DNA of 64,000 nt from Biomphalaria glabrata (taxonomy: Eukaryota > Mollusca > Gastropoda > Planorbidae): contig NC_074716.1 in assembly GCF_947242115.1 (NCBI RefSeq), positions 2,995,001-3,059,000 of the forward strand, written 5' to 3'. Within the stretch, counting starts at the first letter, position 1. The number at the start of each line of letters is the position of its first letter. The notes beneath the pieces are model-generated. The model did not search any database. It saw only the letters and a program-made list of their open reading frames with translations, and had not been told where the DNA came from. The position numbers and the translations under genes are program-made. This document shows positions 1 to 13,700 of the stretch, piece after piece.

Positions 1-1708
1 GGGTGTTCAATAAGTACCTTAAAACCAAGGTGTTCGATAGATGTAAGTTACTCTAGATCTATTACTATTAGAGTATAAACTTACTATAGACCTATAGTTA
101 GTATAGTCATAGTCTATTATATAGTCTATGAAGACTATTATTTTTTTTTATACTCTATACTCTATAGATAATAGACTATACTATAGTCTTGCTTAGTTAC
201 TAAGTTAGTTATTAGTTACTATTACTAGTCTATAAAAAAAATAGTCTATTAGATATTGAGTAGCAATTTAGCAAACTTAAGTGTCTTAAGTTAAATATTG
301 AAATAAGTAGGGTCAGTAGGGAGGTGAAATAAAAAAAAACTTCTTTGATAACATAATTTTTTGTTAGTACATCATTAAAATACTTTTAACTGAACTTTCC
401 ATTGATGTATAAATTCATGGTATAAATTATGACTATCTGAATCTGATACTATGTTTAACAGTTAGAAAGTTATGATTTTTTTTTGTGTGGCGTTTTGAGT
501 TAACTTTGGTCATTGATTGACATGGAACAAGTAAGATGAGAGCTTGCTTGTCGCTGGCTAGCTAGAAAAGACACAACCCTAGGTCAAAAGTTAAAAAGTT
601 GGAATTGAGTTTCATAGATGATATATCTACTTATTAAATAAGAAATTTAAATCTAGATCTAGTATTAGTAGTAAATTTCTAGCTCACAAAGCTGATATCA
701 TTTATATTTATGAACTTTACTTGTTTAGAATGTAAATATTGAAGGAATTAAACAAATTATCGGGTCTTGAGCTTCAAGAAATATCAGAGACGTGTGGATA
801 AAATGGGGGCGTTGTTATGGCAGAAAATAAAATATTTAAAAAGTGGTATCAAAATCGTCTGGAAAAAATTTTTTTTCAAATGCACTTTCAAATTTGTGCG
901 TACATGTTTAGTACACTAAAACTATTAACAAACTGTCCATGGCCATTATTTTCTTTGTTAAATGGCATTTTCCATTTTGTAAGCACCATGTAAGACGTAC
1001 AGCAATAAAACTTTGGTAGATTTATGGCCAGGCATGATATCTATTATGAAAAAAAAAAACAAAAACCTTTGTTCTCTATCCTAACTTCTGTATTGGTGAA
1101 AAACAAAATAGGGATATTTTCATTATTAGTAAAAATAACGTAATTAACTTTTAAAAAAATCTTCATTTCGCATTAATTAGGCCATTGTTTTAAGTAATTG
1201 ATAACACAACTTTCAAACTTCTTTCATTTCATTCAAAAGTGTAATGAATTTCCAAGTGCGGCTTATGTAAAAAAAAACATCTAAAACTCGATCTCTAAAT
1301 TATCTGTTGTATTTTCTTCCGCACTTCCTTGCTAAAATAAGTTAACTGTAACTACTAAACTAGTGTAACTAAGTAACTATTAAACTTATCATAAGTCTTA
1401 GTCTAATGAACTAGTAGATTCTAGATCTAGACTATATCTATCTAGATTCAATTTAGACTACTAACTACTAAACTAGTCTAGACCTCTAGATTAGATCTCA
1501 ATCTAGTCCTAGACTCTAGTCTAGATATAGATAAATTGACTAGATGCCTATAACTTTAAACTAAGTTTAAATTTATTTTAATATTCTATTTCTCTAGATC
1601 ATGTAATCACACTAAGATCTAAATGCTAGAGAGCCTATGCTTCTAATGATTAAAAGTTAATGACCAATCATGAAGATGATGTAAATGAGAATATCAAAGA
1701 TTTGAAAG
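1..1708. other. AT-rich upstream region of TRAPPC10, no gene seen
   Basis: I find no credible coding exon here. The stretch is AT-rich, with degenerate runs of TAGATC/TCTAGA-like words at about 40-250 and 1,370-1,620. The same low-complexity texture recurs at 18,050-18,220 and 49,300-50,420. The TRAPPC10 promoter and 5' UTR probably lie here, but I cannot place a transcription start. Confidence 0.5.
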
Positions 1709-1736
1709 ATGAATGAAGCAAAGCCAATTGTTACTT
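1709..1736 (+). CDS. TRAPPC10: TRAPPC10 exon 1, coding part of 28 nt with the start codon
   Basis: The exon encodes MNEAKPIVT plus the first base of a Cys codon, then a GTAAGT donor. The T before the donor joins GT at 2328 to make TGT, giving KPIVTC, which matches the start of human TRAPPC10 (KPIVTC). A TGA lies two codons upstream in frame, which fixes the start. The exon is far too short to be found by ORF length. Confidence 0.8.
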
Positions 1737-4700
1737 GTAAGTTTAAGTTTGTTTTGTTTCGTTACACATGTTTTAGATGTTCCTTTAGTTCACACTTGAA
1801 GATTATTACATCCGAGCCCAAACCTCCCGCAGGACAGTGGGGAATGGCGGCAGGCAGGGTTTGAACCCAGCACCATCCAACAACATAGCACATCCCACAC
1901 AACAAAGCTGCTTGGTCATGCAATATGCATGCTTGACTGTTGTCCAGTGTCTCTATGGTTTTGGGTTCATACCTTGCCCACTGCCATCCCCATCCTGCTG
2001 GAGGTTTGGAGATATAGTTAACAATAATGTGTAGAATAATGTAGAACGACTAATGCTAATTATAAATTAATATCTCATTACTGACTATATTCAGAGTTTT
2101 CATACTTAAATATTTAGCACCTCAACTGTCCATAGATCTGTAGATGATTTCTTAATTTTTTACCAATACTTCTAGACCATTTCTTTTAACAGAACATAAA
2201 CTTGTTGATCTATGTTCTGTTAGCAAGACACAAAAAAAAACTACATAGAATAGTGCATAATACTAGTCTTGTCTGAAGATGTATCTGTAAATTGTAAGGT
2301 ATAAAGCATTGTGCTATTTATGCATAGGTCATGGAAACAAAGCGCTGTTTTCGTCTTTGAACCAGCTCGTCTCGCAGGGGTTACCTAAAGAATCCTGTGA
2401 ATGGAGGAGGTAAGAGAAAAGAATTGTTCAAACTTTTTATTTTTTCACCTGTTCTATAGGTGTCTCCAGTTTGTCTTTATCTAGGGGCGCATTTCTTATT
2501 CCATATGCTAGGACAAATTTGTGCAAGTGCTCCTTCCCTTGTGCCATTAGAGAATGGAATTGTTTGCCTGAATCAGCCAGGAGAACCAACAACTTAGAGT
2601 TTAACTCTTTCTCTCCTAACTGACGATACCAGCATTGATTCCACCAGAATGTGGTAAATAATTACAGAGAGAAAGAGTTGAGTCACTGATTGACCAGATA
2701 GAGTCATGAAATTTGTAGGACATTATTATCTTCTCTTTTGAAGTAATGTCTCTAGTTTATATTATTATCCTGTTTTAATCATCCGAAAGCCAATGAAATA
2801 TTCTAGTTTTATTTGGGTTATTATTCTAGATTAGACTACCCCCCCCCCTTTATTTTTACAAGGTTCAATTTCAGTGGGGCTGTCTTCCAGGGCCAAATGA
2901 TTCAGCATCTACAAACTTTAAGTAAAATGATAATCTACTTACCATTCAAAATCATTTGATTTAAGTAACGTTGGTCTTACTGAAATTCGTATAAAGGTCT
3001 GGGCGGCGGGCTTCAGAATAGAAAACTGTTTCAAAAGCATGACCTGCAAGTCACCTTGTTTTGTTTGTTAGAATTAGCTTTGCAGAAAATTGCATTTTTA
3101 ACTGTCTTAAATAGGTAAGCAAGCATTTTCGTAGTCTGGGCACTTATGTATCCACTCATTTATAATCTAATAGAAATCCCGTGGTAACCAAACATTTTCG
3201 AATCTAGATTCCCTGGTAATTGGGTCTGGTTTTGTCGAAATGTATTTTGTCTAAGTTTTTACTTTTGCTTTAGTAACACTACTGTATAACGCATTGGTAT
3301 ATGTTTTAAATGTAGGTCATATGGTCGGCCACCAAGGGCAGTCAACCTTGACGCTAGTTTTGTGCCTTATGATGCTGACATTTTGCCAGATGAAGAGGAG
3401 AAAACTCTAGTCAGCCGACCCTATTTTCACATTTATTGGACAGACTGCGTAAGTATCATAACTGGAAAATGTTAGTAGTATTAAATACATAGATATATAT
3501 TTAGACATACAATGAAAAAAAAAGTGTAAAGTTAACCCTTTCAAACCTTGTGATCTTAGGGGAAATAATGTAGAGGTCATTTATTTCTTTGGCTGATGCT
3601 TACCAGGCTTTCATGTGGCAAGCACAACGGCCAACAGCTTTTACTTTCCCCAATTATTGTCAGGGGACAATTTGAGTTGTGTGGACTCATGGGTGTCTTC
3701 AAAATTTCTTTGTTAAAGCTTCTTTTTTAATTCATTGTAACTTTTTTATTACAAAGCTTATATCAACTCACGCTGTCTGTATGGTAAAAAGTTTGTACAC
3801 CTTTTTTCTCCCACACCCTATCTCAGATAAAGCTGAAATTTTGCACAATTATTTCTTTTACACCTTACAACACAGGAATCAATTTAAAAATTTTTTTTTA
3901 CCAATATGTTAATTAACTATTGGTAATTAATTATTTTGTTTGGTATCTTAAACAAGGGAAAGAAATCATACTTGGCAGACATGATGGTATATGTTGAACT
4001 TTTTTTATGCATTAAAAAAAAACGATCATGTAAACATTCACCAAGATACCCCCCTTCTTCTCTCCCCCTTTCCCAACTGGTCCCTGTTACGTTCCTTTCT
4101 AAGATGAGACTCTTTGAACAGTACATTAACACTAAAACAACAACGTCATCGTTTAGAACTCATTTAATTATCATGAACATTAAAACACTATTTCGTTTCT
4201 ATTTCTCCATTTTTTGGTTTTCCTCTCCTTTCAACACGCATTCGCACCGTTTCACATTTACACTAACGTGCGCACGTAACAGTCCCGACAAGTGATAGGA
4301 TGATAGCGCCTGGAGAAAGCTAAACAAAAACAATGGGTACAAATCACAGAGATTGATTATGTCTAGGTCGATCATGTATACAATTACACGACTGATCCAA
4401 ACTAATGGATACAATTACACTTAATATAAGCTTTTTTTTCAAAAGTTTTTTAAAAATGTTTTTCTTGTTTTTATTTATTATTAATATAGTCAAGCTTTTT
4501 TTTTAGTTATAGTTGCTCTTGTTAATAAAAAAATATTTTTTTGGTGTAAATTTTGAATCTTATCTGTACACTCAATGCCAGGATCTAGACACTTACAAAC
4601 AAAGTGTACGCGATGATATCAACGAATGGCTAGGTGCACTCCGAACCCGAAACATTCCTGATTGGCTGATTGTGGTTGTCACCAATGAGGAGAGCAAAGT

Positions 4701-7700
4701 CAAGGCTAAACTTTTAGCAAGAACATCGGTCATCGATAAAGTCAAAAGCGATTTTTGCAGCAAATACCCAGAGAGGTCTGTCGATTTTAGTTAGATTATT
4801 AAAACACTCTTTTTTTTAAAACAGACTCTAATTTTGAAGGAAGAATAACGAAATCACTCACCTAGAGAATCTTATTTCAGGTGTATTACGCTTATTGAGC
4901 CCAACAAGCTTGATTCTAAATCATCGGAATCCTGGTCACAACTTTTTCAAAGGCTACGCAGCTTACTACTTCAGGCTTTTAACAGACACTTGAATAAGTA
5001 TGAGGAAAATATGCGAAGTCGTCGAGAGAAACGTAACGAACCAGGGTGGAACTATTTTTCTTATTTCATTTGCCAGGTATCCTCCCTCCTTAGTATAATT
5101 TTATAGACATGTCTTTTCTGTGTTTATTTTATGAAATAATCTTGGTTTAAAAATTACTTTTATTTTGTTAAAAAAAGAAAAAAAAAGAACACATGAAGTC
5201 AATTTCATGAAGTATTGTATTAGTGATTGTGAAGTTCTAAGACATTGTTTGAATACATATATGTATAAGGAATTGTGAAGTTCTAAGACATTTTTTGAAT
5301 GCATATTCATAGGAAGAGCTGGCCTTCATGCTGGAGATGCTGGGACTTAAAGAAGACGCCTTGATACAGTACGATGAGCTGGATGCAACATTTGATCAGT
5401 TCATAGAGAACTTCGCCAACGGAGGTAACGTGAATAAAACTATGTTAAACTTAGTTATTTATGTAATTTTAGCTAAGACTTTAATGGCAGAACTTGTCAA
5501 CGTAAAACAATGAATTTATTGTTCATTCACATTGACTTAGAAAACTTTAGAATTCATGTGTATAACTTGTGTAAAAGAATCAGTTTTCTTTGTTATTTTC
5601 TAAACTAAAACATATATGGCTCCTTTTGTCTCAAAAGGCAATGGATGCGCCCAAATGAGTCACTGGTTTTGGCTTAATCTTGAGACGGGGCAGAATATAA
5701 CCCATAACTGTTGTCTCCCGTGTTGTTTTAGCCGCTTTGCAGCAGCACCAGAGTTTCCTCTCCGGGGCGCATTCCTGGGCCTTGGATAAAGGGGTCATGG
5801 GTGGCCCATGCGTCATGATCACTCTCTCGACCTTGCTGGTGTGATCCAAGGAACGCATCGCATTACATTTGGTGCCAACTCAGTTGCAGAAGCTGCCGGA
5901 GGGAATTTCATAGCTGATACTCCCAACGCCTAAGGGGCTTCACTCCTGAGTACCACTACCTTACGGTACTGAGGCTTCAGGAGACAACTAAAACATAATT
6001 GATATGCAATAAGGTCTAGTTTCCAAAAGGAAGAGATGCATGAGAGGAGTGTTTGCTGTGGGGGTAGATCTGGGTTGTTTTTTTAATTTTAGAGTTAACT
6101 CTTCTGTTTGAAATAAAAATTAAAACAGCAGAAGTTTATATTGTCTGGTATATTGGGTATATTCTTGGTTTGTACTTTTTAGAGCCTGCAGGTTTTACTG
6201 TTCATTTTTCAAGGTGTTGCTTAGCGTTGTGTAAAACTATAGACTTTCTAGTTGCGCCATTGATGCTTGTGTCCTGAATCCTATCAACTTTTAGGGCTTG
6301 ATAAAATGTTAGTACTGTAGTTTAGTTATAGCATGATTTTGAGTTGGTAAAGATTGTCAGACTTATGATTGTGAGCACATAATAGGAGCAAAGATTTCCA
6401 AAACTAGAAAAAGCAATCTTGAAAATACAGAAAATTAATATTATATATATTAATATATTAATGCGTTTTTACATGAAACATTATACGTTTCGAATGTTCC
6501 TTCAGAAATGAAGATTATTACATCCTAGGCCAAACCTCCTGCAAGACGATTGCAAGACTATCGGGGATAGAGGCCTTCAGGGTTCAGGTCAGGGTCATCA
6601 TGACAACAGTCCTAAGGGCATACCATACAACTTGGCAGCTATTACCTTATATAAATTATGCATTACCTCTATTGTACAGATACTGTGAAATGGCTGACAC
6701 ACCTGATGAAGCCTTGTACCTGTTGGGCTGGAGTCTCTCTGTCGAAAGCCCTTGACCTAGAGCTGAGGGAAGAGGTGAAGCAGAACAACGCCAGTCTTCT
6801 GGAGTTCCGTAACTATCTGTTCTCTAGGCAGGCAGCTCTGTTGTTCCAGATGGGTCGAACCTGGGAGGTGGCAATGAGAGCCATGGATTACCTGTACAAC
6901 ACTGTTGTTGAGATGAAGGCTCTAGAGGTTTGTAGTTTCAGCACTATTTACCTATCTATAAGTGTTCTATCTTCTTCCTCTGCTTTCTTATTTTCGTGTT
7001 AGAGGGTTCATATATTTTATCCTATATCAGGGAAACTGTGCAGTGGTTTCCAGATCAAACAGCTCATATAGTTTTTCTTCTATTGGCTTTTTTTTTGGGA
7101 CCAGTTTCTTGTTGGGGCCTCTTGTTAAAGTAAGCAGTCTTGGAGGACATGGCAAGGTTCTCTGACTTTCCATTAGAGCATATATTACCTAGTCCCAACA
7201 TTCTTTTTTGTGTTGGTGGGAAGCATGGTCAAGAGGCTATGTGCGCTTGAACTTAGCTTGGCTTGGCTACCTATGAAGGGGCCTCAAGGTTCGACACCTG
7301 ACTCGGGCGCCTAAAGGCAGCATGGAAAAACCTTCTCCAAGATTCCACCTCCCCCCACTGGTCCACAACTGAGATTGGACCAAAAGCGCTCTGAGCTTGC
7401 TATAAGCATGAAAGTAGCACTACATAATAGCCATAATTTATTTATTTATTTGGTGTAATATTGAAGTAACAGAAAATTGTTATTATAAAATTTCCTTGTA
7501 GTTCTAATGGTAGTTGATGTAAAAGTAAACTTGTTGGCCCACTGCAAAGTTTTGTATCAGTTTATCCAACACAAGAAAAAATTTTCATTTTCTAAATAGA
7601 TATTGCATATATTAAATTATGCTTACTCTAAATTCTAAAAAAGAAAAAAAAACTGTTACTTAACTGTAGGATCACATATCACTATGTTTAATCTTAGAAA

Positions 7701-10700
7701 AAAATCATCGCTCGTATGGGCAGGGCTTAATCCATGAGGCAGAAGACCTACTTTGAAACCACCAGATTCAGATTTTAAAAAAGCTTGACCCTTCAGTAGT
7801 CTCTAAGGCAGCATCTGATCAATTTTCAGCATTAGCTCTAGGCCCTGACAGACACAGTGCCTCCACCAGATGACCTTGCTAGAACAATCTCACCCAGAAC
7901 CCAGCACTTCCCCCTTCCCCCCCCCCCTTCCCCCCAGCAGAGCTCTGTACCACTCGAGCATAAGAGTCAACCAGGAAAAGTCAAAGTCTCTTGAGACATT
8001 AGCCCTTTTCAGATCACCCTGATAGCAAGAGGGTGAGCTTACATTGTACTGCAGTAACCAGGGAACAACATTGAATTTGAAGAAATAAAAATGAGGAGCA
8101 GGTTTACTAATTTTTGATGAATAAAAAAAAAACAATGGAGAAAAATTTTTGTGGGATACACTATTTAAATGAAATTAAAAAAAAAACAAAACTAAATTAA
8201 AAGTTTGAACAATAAAGTAAGACTGACTTTCTTCATTTCCTGAAGGTGGAAGCTCCTACTGGTGCTGTGGGTTGCTGGGGATTTCTGAGCTGCCTGGAGG
8301 TTCTCCGTGCTTGTAATGACAACAACACAACGCAGCTGGATGAGAAGTTTGCCCTGTACACTGCCAACCTCTGGGACTTTGCTCACAAAAAGGTACAAAT
8401 TAAAAGTCTGTTCTGAATTTAAATTAAGATAAAAGCTTTTTTTTCTGATCATTCAACCATAACACTGAATTAATAAACTCCTTTATAAAAATATGTGAGT
8501 AAAACATAATTTAATTATCTTATTAACAAACATTTATGAATCTAGTTTAGGTGTTAGAATTCTTTGTGGGTGCTGTAATGTTTGTTTATAATATAAGTAA
8601 TGAAAACACAGTTTGACTATAGTCAAGAGGTGTGTAATGTTGTAGAGTTCTGTTTATATGCATATGCATTTTATTTACAATAATGTTAGGTCAATAATGT
8701 TAATGTGCTGTGTTTCCCAATAGCTTCGTGAACTAGGTCAGATGTGTAGCTTGATGCCTGGTATGAGTCCTTCGTCACAACAGTTGAGCCTGGTGGTGGA
8801 CCTGGTGGCTGGAATGGGCTTGTCCATGCAAAACCTTTGTAAGTTGTCGGCTTCATAATACTATAGTGTCTTGACAACACCGTCAGTTTGTTTTCATATT
8901 TTTTTACTGGGAGGGCCAGCAGACATCTGCTGAAAGTGTTTTCTTGTTCATGTGATGTTTGTTTGTAAAATGTTCTACATTTTTCAGATGTTCCTTCAGA
9001 GTTGAAGATAATTTACTTCCTAGTCCAAACCTCCCCCAGGACAACGGGGGATGGGAGCGGGCAGGGTTTGAACCAGGGACTATCGATAAGTCCGAATGAC
9101 AGTCCAGCATGCAAACTGCATGACCAGTCAGCTATGTGATACATAGACTTCTAAAAAAAAATTAAACTATATCAAACTATAACATGTTCTACCTTTGTAT
9201 ACTGCTAATTAAATTTGACCCATATATTATTATTGTAATAAAAAATTTGATTAAAATCTAATACAAGCTTTGTTTCAGCTTTACCTTAAAGGCATTTATC
9301 AATAACAACTGTAAATTTGTTTTGAATAAAAGTTTGATTCTGTTATAGCCAATGCAGTCAATCGACATCATAGATATTATCTTAGAAATAGTTTCAGTAT
9401 TTCATGTGGCTATCTAGACCTAGCTGTGACCTATATATTGTGCCATATCCCAGTGCAGACATAAAATAGTGCTTAATTACTCACCTATTTAAGAGTAGAT
9501 TACTGGCTTAAACTGTTTTAATTGCGTCTCCCAGTGCAGGCATTAAATAGAGGTTAATTGCTAACTCATGTAAGAGTAGATTAATTGATCAAACTGTTTT
9601 AATTGCGCCTGGGCATTTAAGGATTGAGTCTTTATATTTTGCCACACCCAGTGCAGACATTAAATAGTGCTTAATTACTCACCTCTTTAAGAGTTGATTA
9701 CTGTTTTAATTGCTTCTGGACATTTAAGGATTGAGCCTATTTATTTTAGCTCATTCTGGTCAGACCCCTGTTGACAAGCTTCGAGAATCTTTGTCTTCAA
9801 CAGAGTCATTTAAAAAACACTATTTGGTGAGTAATTTGTGTGGTTGTTTTTTTAATAATCTATTATGAATAGTTGTTGTTTGTTTTAATCTTATAATAGA
9901 ACATGTGTTAATTCCCCTTTAACTTGTAGGAATTGTGTGAGCAAGCCATGGGAACATACAAATATATTGGAAGATTTCGTTCAGCCAGAATGATAGGACT
10001 GGAGTTGGCAGATTTTTACATGTAATTTGTGTTTGAGTTTCCTACAAAATTCTTTGACTTACGTCTAGAGAAATGTTATGCATAGGGCATTATGTAGAAT
10101 TTTAATTTTATTTTGATACATATTTCATGTTCAACTATTTGTTTTTTTTTCTTTGAAGGAAAATCAAAGATCCTACGAGGGCTGAAAATTTTTTGCTAGA
10201 TTCTATCAAAATGTATCAACAGGAGAGTTGGCACCATTTGGCTGATGGAACAATGCTACAGTTGGCAGAGTGTCAAAAACTGTTGGAAGAGCCCGACAGG
10301 TAATATCTGCCAGCTGTTCCAAAGATATTGGACTTTAAAGTTTAATAATGTATACATGGGTCTATATGTTAAAAAAAATATTGTTGCCCTGAAATTTAGG
10401 ATCTGTTATTAGTAATGTTTTTAAATGACTGAAACTTGAATCTATTGCAATGATCAGATTTTTTTTTTTAAGAAGTGCAACATTGCTATGTAAATCTTGT
10501 GTGTTGATTAACTCTTTCTCTCCGTAATTATTTATCATTTTGCTCATTTGTAATTCACTTCCCTGCTATGATTAAACTTCAATAACTTTGTAATCAAAAA
10601 ATATTTTAGTTGGTATAGAGTTAAATGGAATACCATGCTATTTTATATCTATATATATAACACAAATTAATGTTTCTAAAACCAAAAAATAATTTAAAGT

Positions 10701-13700
10701 GGTCAAATCAACGATGGTGTCGTCGATCAGGAGAGAAAGAGTTAAAGCTGTTGATGTTGATAAAAGGATGGAGCAAGAGTTTGTAGTGCATCTATTTTTT
10801 TTATCTAATTGCAGGTATTTAAAAACATCTTGTCACATTGCCTGTAGTCCTAACTTGTCTTTAAATGACAGACATAGATATTTCCAGGAACTAATGCTTA
10901 CACTTCAGAAAATTACAGGTAAATTAACTTTGTTACATGCCAGCGATGCAACACAATATATAGACTTTGGTTCTTGGAATTGTTGCTAAAAAATAATACA
11001 TGTTAATACATGTCTATAAAATGCTACTTCTTCTTCTTCTTCTTCTAGCCAGCTTTATTGCTGTATGCTGTTTTCTTCGGTTGTTCAGCACTGCCGTACA
11101 GGGTGTTGGTTATGTTGGGCTGTAGTGGAAGTAGGGTCTGCCTAAGGTGGATTAGGGAGGGGCATTCAAAATAAAATGCTACAAATTAATACACTTTGAT
11201 TCGTGTGATTAATTCTGAAAATAATACAACTTGATTCATGCATATGATGCTACCAATAAAAAAAATCTATGGTTTATATTTGGATGCTAAAAATTAATTC
11301 TCCATGATTCATTTTTTTGATATTACAAAGAAATACACCTTGGCATATGTCTTTGATGTTAAAACTTTCCTAATCGCTGATTCTTGTTAATTTATTCTTT
11401 GATGTTACAGATAGTTTATCTTACAATTGTCTGTCTTTCTTTTGGTTGCTTATTTTCACATTTTTCCAGCAACTACATTCAATGGCTGATACAAAGTTAT
11501 TTAGTGAATTTACTTCATTAACTCTCTGGTCTTTAAGGTAGATACCGGAAATTCAAACCAGATGTCAACCTGATAATCTAATGCACTTCTTACATGGACT
11601 CTTTGTCCTTAATTTTTTTTTATAAAAGTATTTAATTATAATCTGTTATCATAGAGTACAAAGTACAAAGATGCATCATGGCACTGTGTACCGTGTGGGT
11701 TACCTCAGTTTACATCAGGACTGTTTGATTCCTTTGATGCAGACACTTCTAACCCATGCAACATCCTAAACACCATCCCAAACCAAACTCACCAACCACT
11801 AGCCAGATCCACTCCTGTTAAACCTAAATCTACTAAAATTAATACAACAGCCTCACTAAACAAACCTACTAAAGAAGTACCACCAAAATACCTTAAAACC
11901 TTAGTAATAAATTTTCAAAGCATTAGGAACAAAACAGCAGACTTAGAAATTTTATTAGAATGTGAGAAACCAGACATAATTGCAGGCACAGAAACTTGGC
12001 TACATCCTGAAATTTATAATGCAGAAATTTTCAATAGTAATTATGAAATTTTTAGAAAAGATAGGGCTGATAATCATGGAGGAGTTCTTTTAGCAATAAA
12101 AAACACTCTTATAGCAGAAGAAATTACCTTACCTAACTCAAAAAATATAGAATCAACATTTTGTACAATTAATACCACCTCAACATCCCTAATAATAGAC
12201 CATTTACAGACCACCAAATTCTAGTTTAGAATACATGCAGGAACTATGTAATCAGATTACTACACTTAAAGAGACAAATAAAAATGCAGTTTTTTTGGAT
12301 TATGGGTGATTTCAACCTACCTGATATAAATTGGAAAACACTAACCATAGATAAACACCAAAACCTTAAGGACATAAATGAGCTTTTCATAGAAACTTTA
12401 CACAACCTAAGTTTAGATCAAATCATTAAAAAGCCAACTAGATTAAACAACACATTAGATCTCTTCTTAACCAACAGACCTGGATTAGTAGTTGATTATG
12501 ATATTATCCCTGGTCTATCAGACCATGAGATCATAAAAATACACAGTCAGATAAAAGCAGTAGCCAATACAAAACCCAAAAGAAAAATCTTACTCTGGAA
12601 TAAATGTAACCTAACACAACTACACCAAGCTGCATTAAACTTTCAACAAACATTCTTATTAGAAAAAGACATTAACCAACCAGTCGATGACCTCTGGAAT
12701 TTCATTAAAAACCATTTTAAAAGCATTATAGAAAATCATATACCAACTAAATACACATCAAACAAAATAAATAAATGCTGGTTTAATAATAGACTAAAGA
12801 AGCTTTGTAAACAGAAGGAAAACCTATATAGAAAATTTAAAGAAACTAATGCAGAAAGAGTTTACAAAAAGTATATAAAAATTAAACACTTAACCCAAAA
12901 AGTAAGCAGACAGCTGCAGAGTGAATACATAAACAATGTAATATCTAAAGATAACAACAAAAACCTATGGTCATACATTAAGTCTAAGAAAATGGAAACA
13001 ACAGGCGTAGCGCCATTAAAAGATGAACATAACATAATACATAATGATAATGAAACTAAAGCAAACATTCTAAACAAATACTTTGCATCAGCATTCTCAG
13101 CCCCAGGAGACAAAGACATATTACTGAATTTGAACCAAGTAGACAACATAGAAGATATAGTAGTACAAGAAAATGGAATTCAAAAACTATTAGCCAACAC
13201 CAAACCAAATAAAGATTCTGGACCTGATGGTATTCCAGCTAGATTACTCAAAGAACTAAGTAATGAGCTAGCCCCAGTGTTCAAAATACTCTTTCAGGCT
13301 TCACTTAACCAGGGCAGAGTACCAAAGGACTGGAAAGAAGCTAATGTCACCCCCCTATTTAAAAAAGGAGAAAAATCTGACCCAGGAAACTACAGACCAG
13401 TATCACTTACCAGCATCACATGTAAAATCCTAGAACACATAATATGTAGCAACATCATAAACCACTTAGACAAACATAATGTCCTCACACCATACCAACA
13501 TGGCTTTAGGAAATATAGATCATGTGAAACACAACTAATAGGACTAATTGATGATTTTTCAAAAGGTTTAGATAATAGTGAACAAATAGATGCTATCTTA
13601 CTAGATTTTTCTAAGGCTTTTGACAAAGTTCACCACCATAGTTTGCTTAAAAAATTAAAATATTTCGGCATTAATGGTCCACTGCATCAGTGGATTAAAG

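Noticed and set aside
1300-1620. TCTAGATCTAG-rich region as a regulatory cluster
   Set aside because: The same texture recurs in unrelated places (18.05-18.2 kb, 49.3-50.4 kb). It is better explained as genome-wide low-complexity sequence.
5731-5780. Possible TRAPPC10 exon 7 at TTGTTTTAG|CCGC
   Set aside because: None of its frames continues the TRAPPC10 sequence. The exon at 6680-6927 matches it (TVKWLT..., SRQAALLFQ) in the correct phase.
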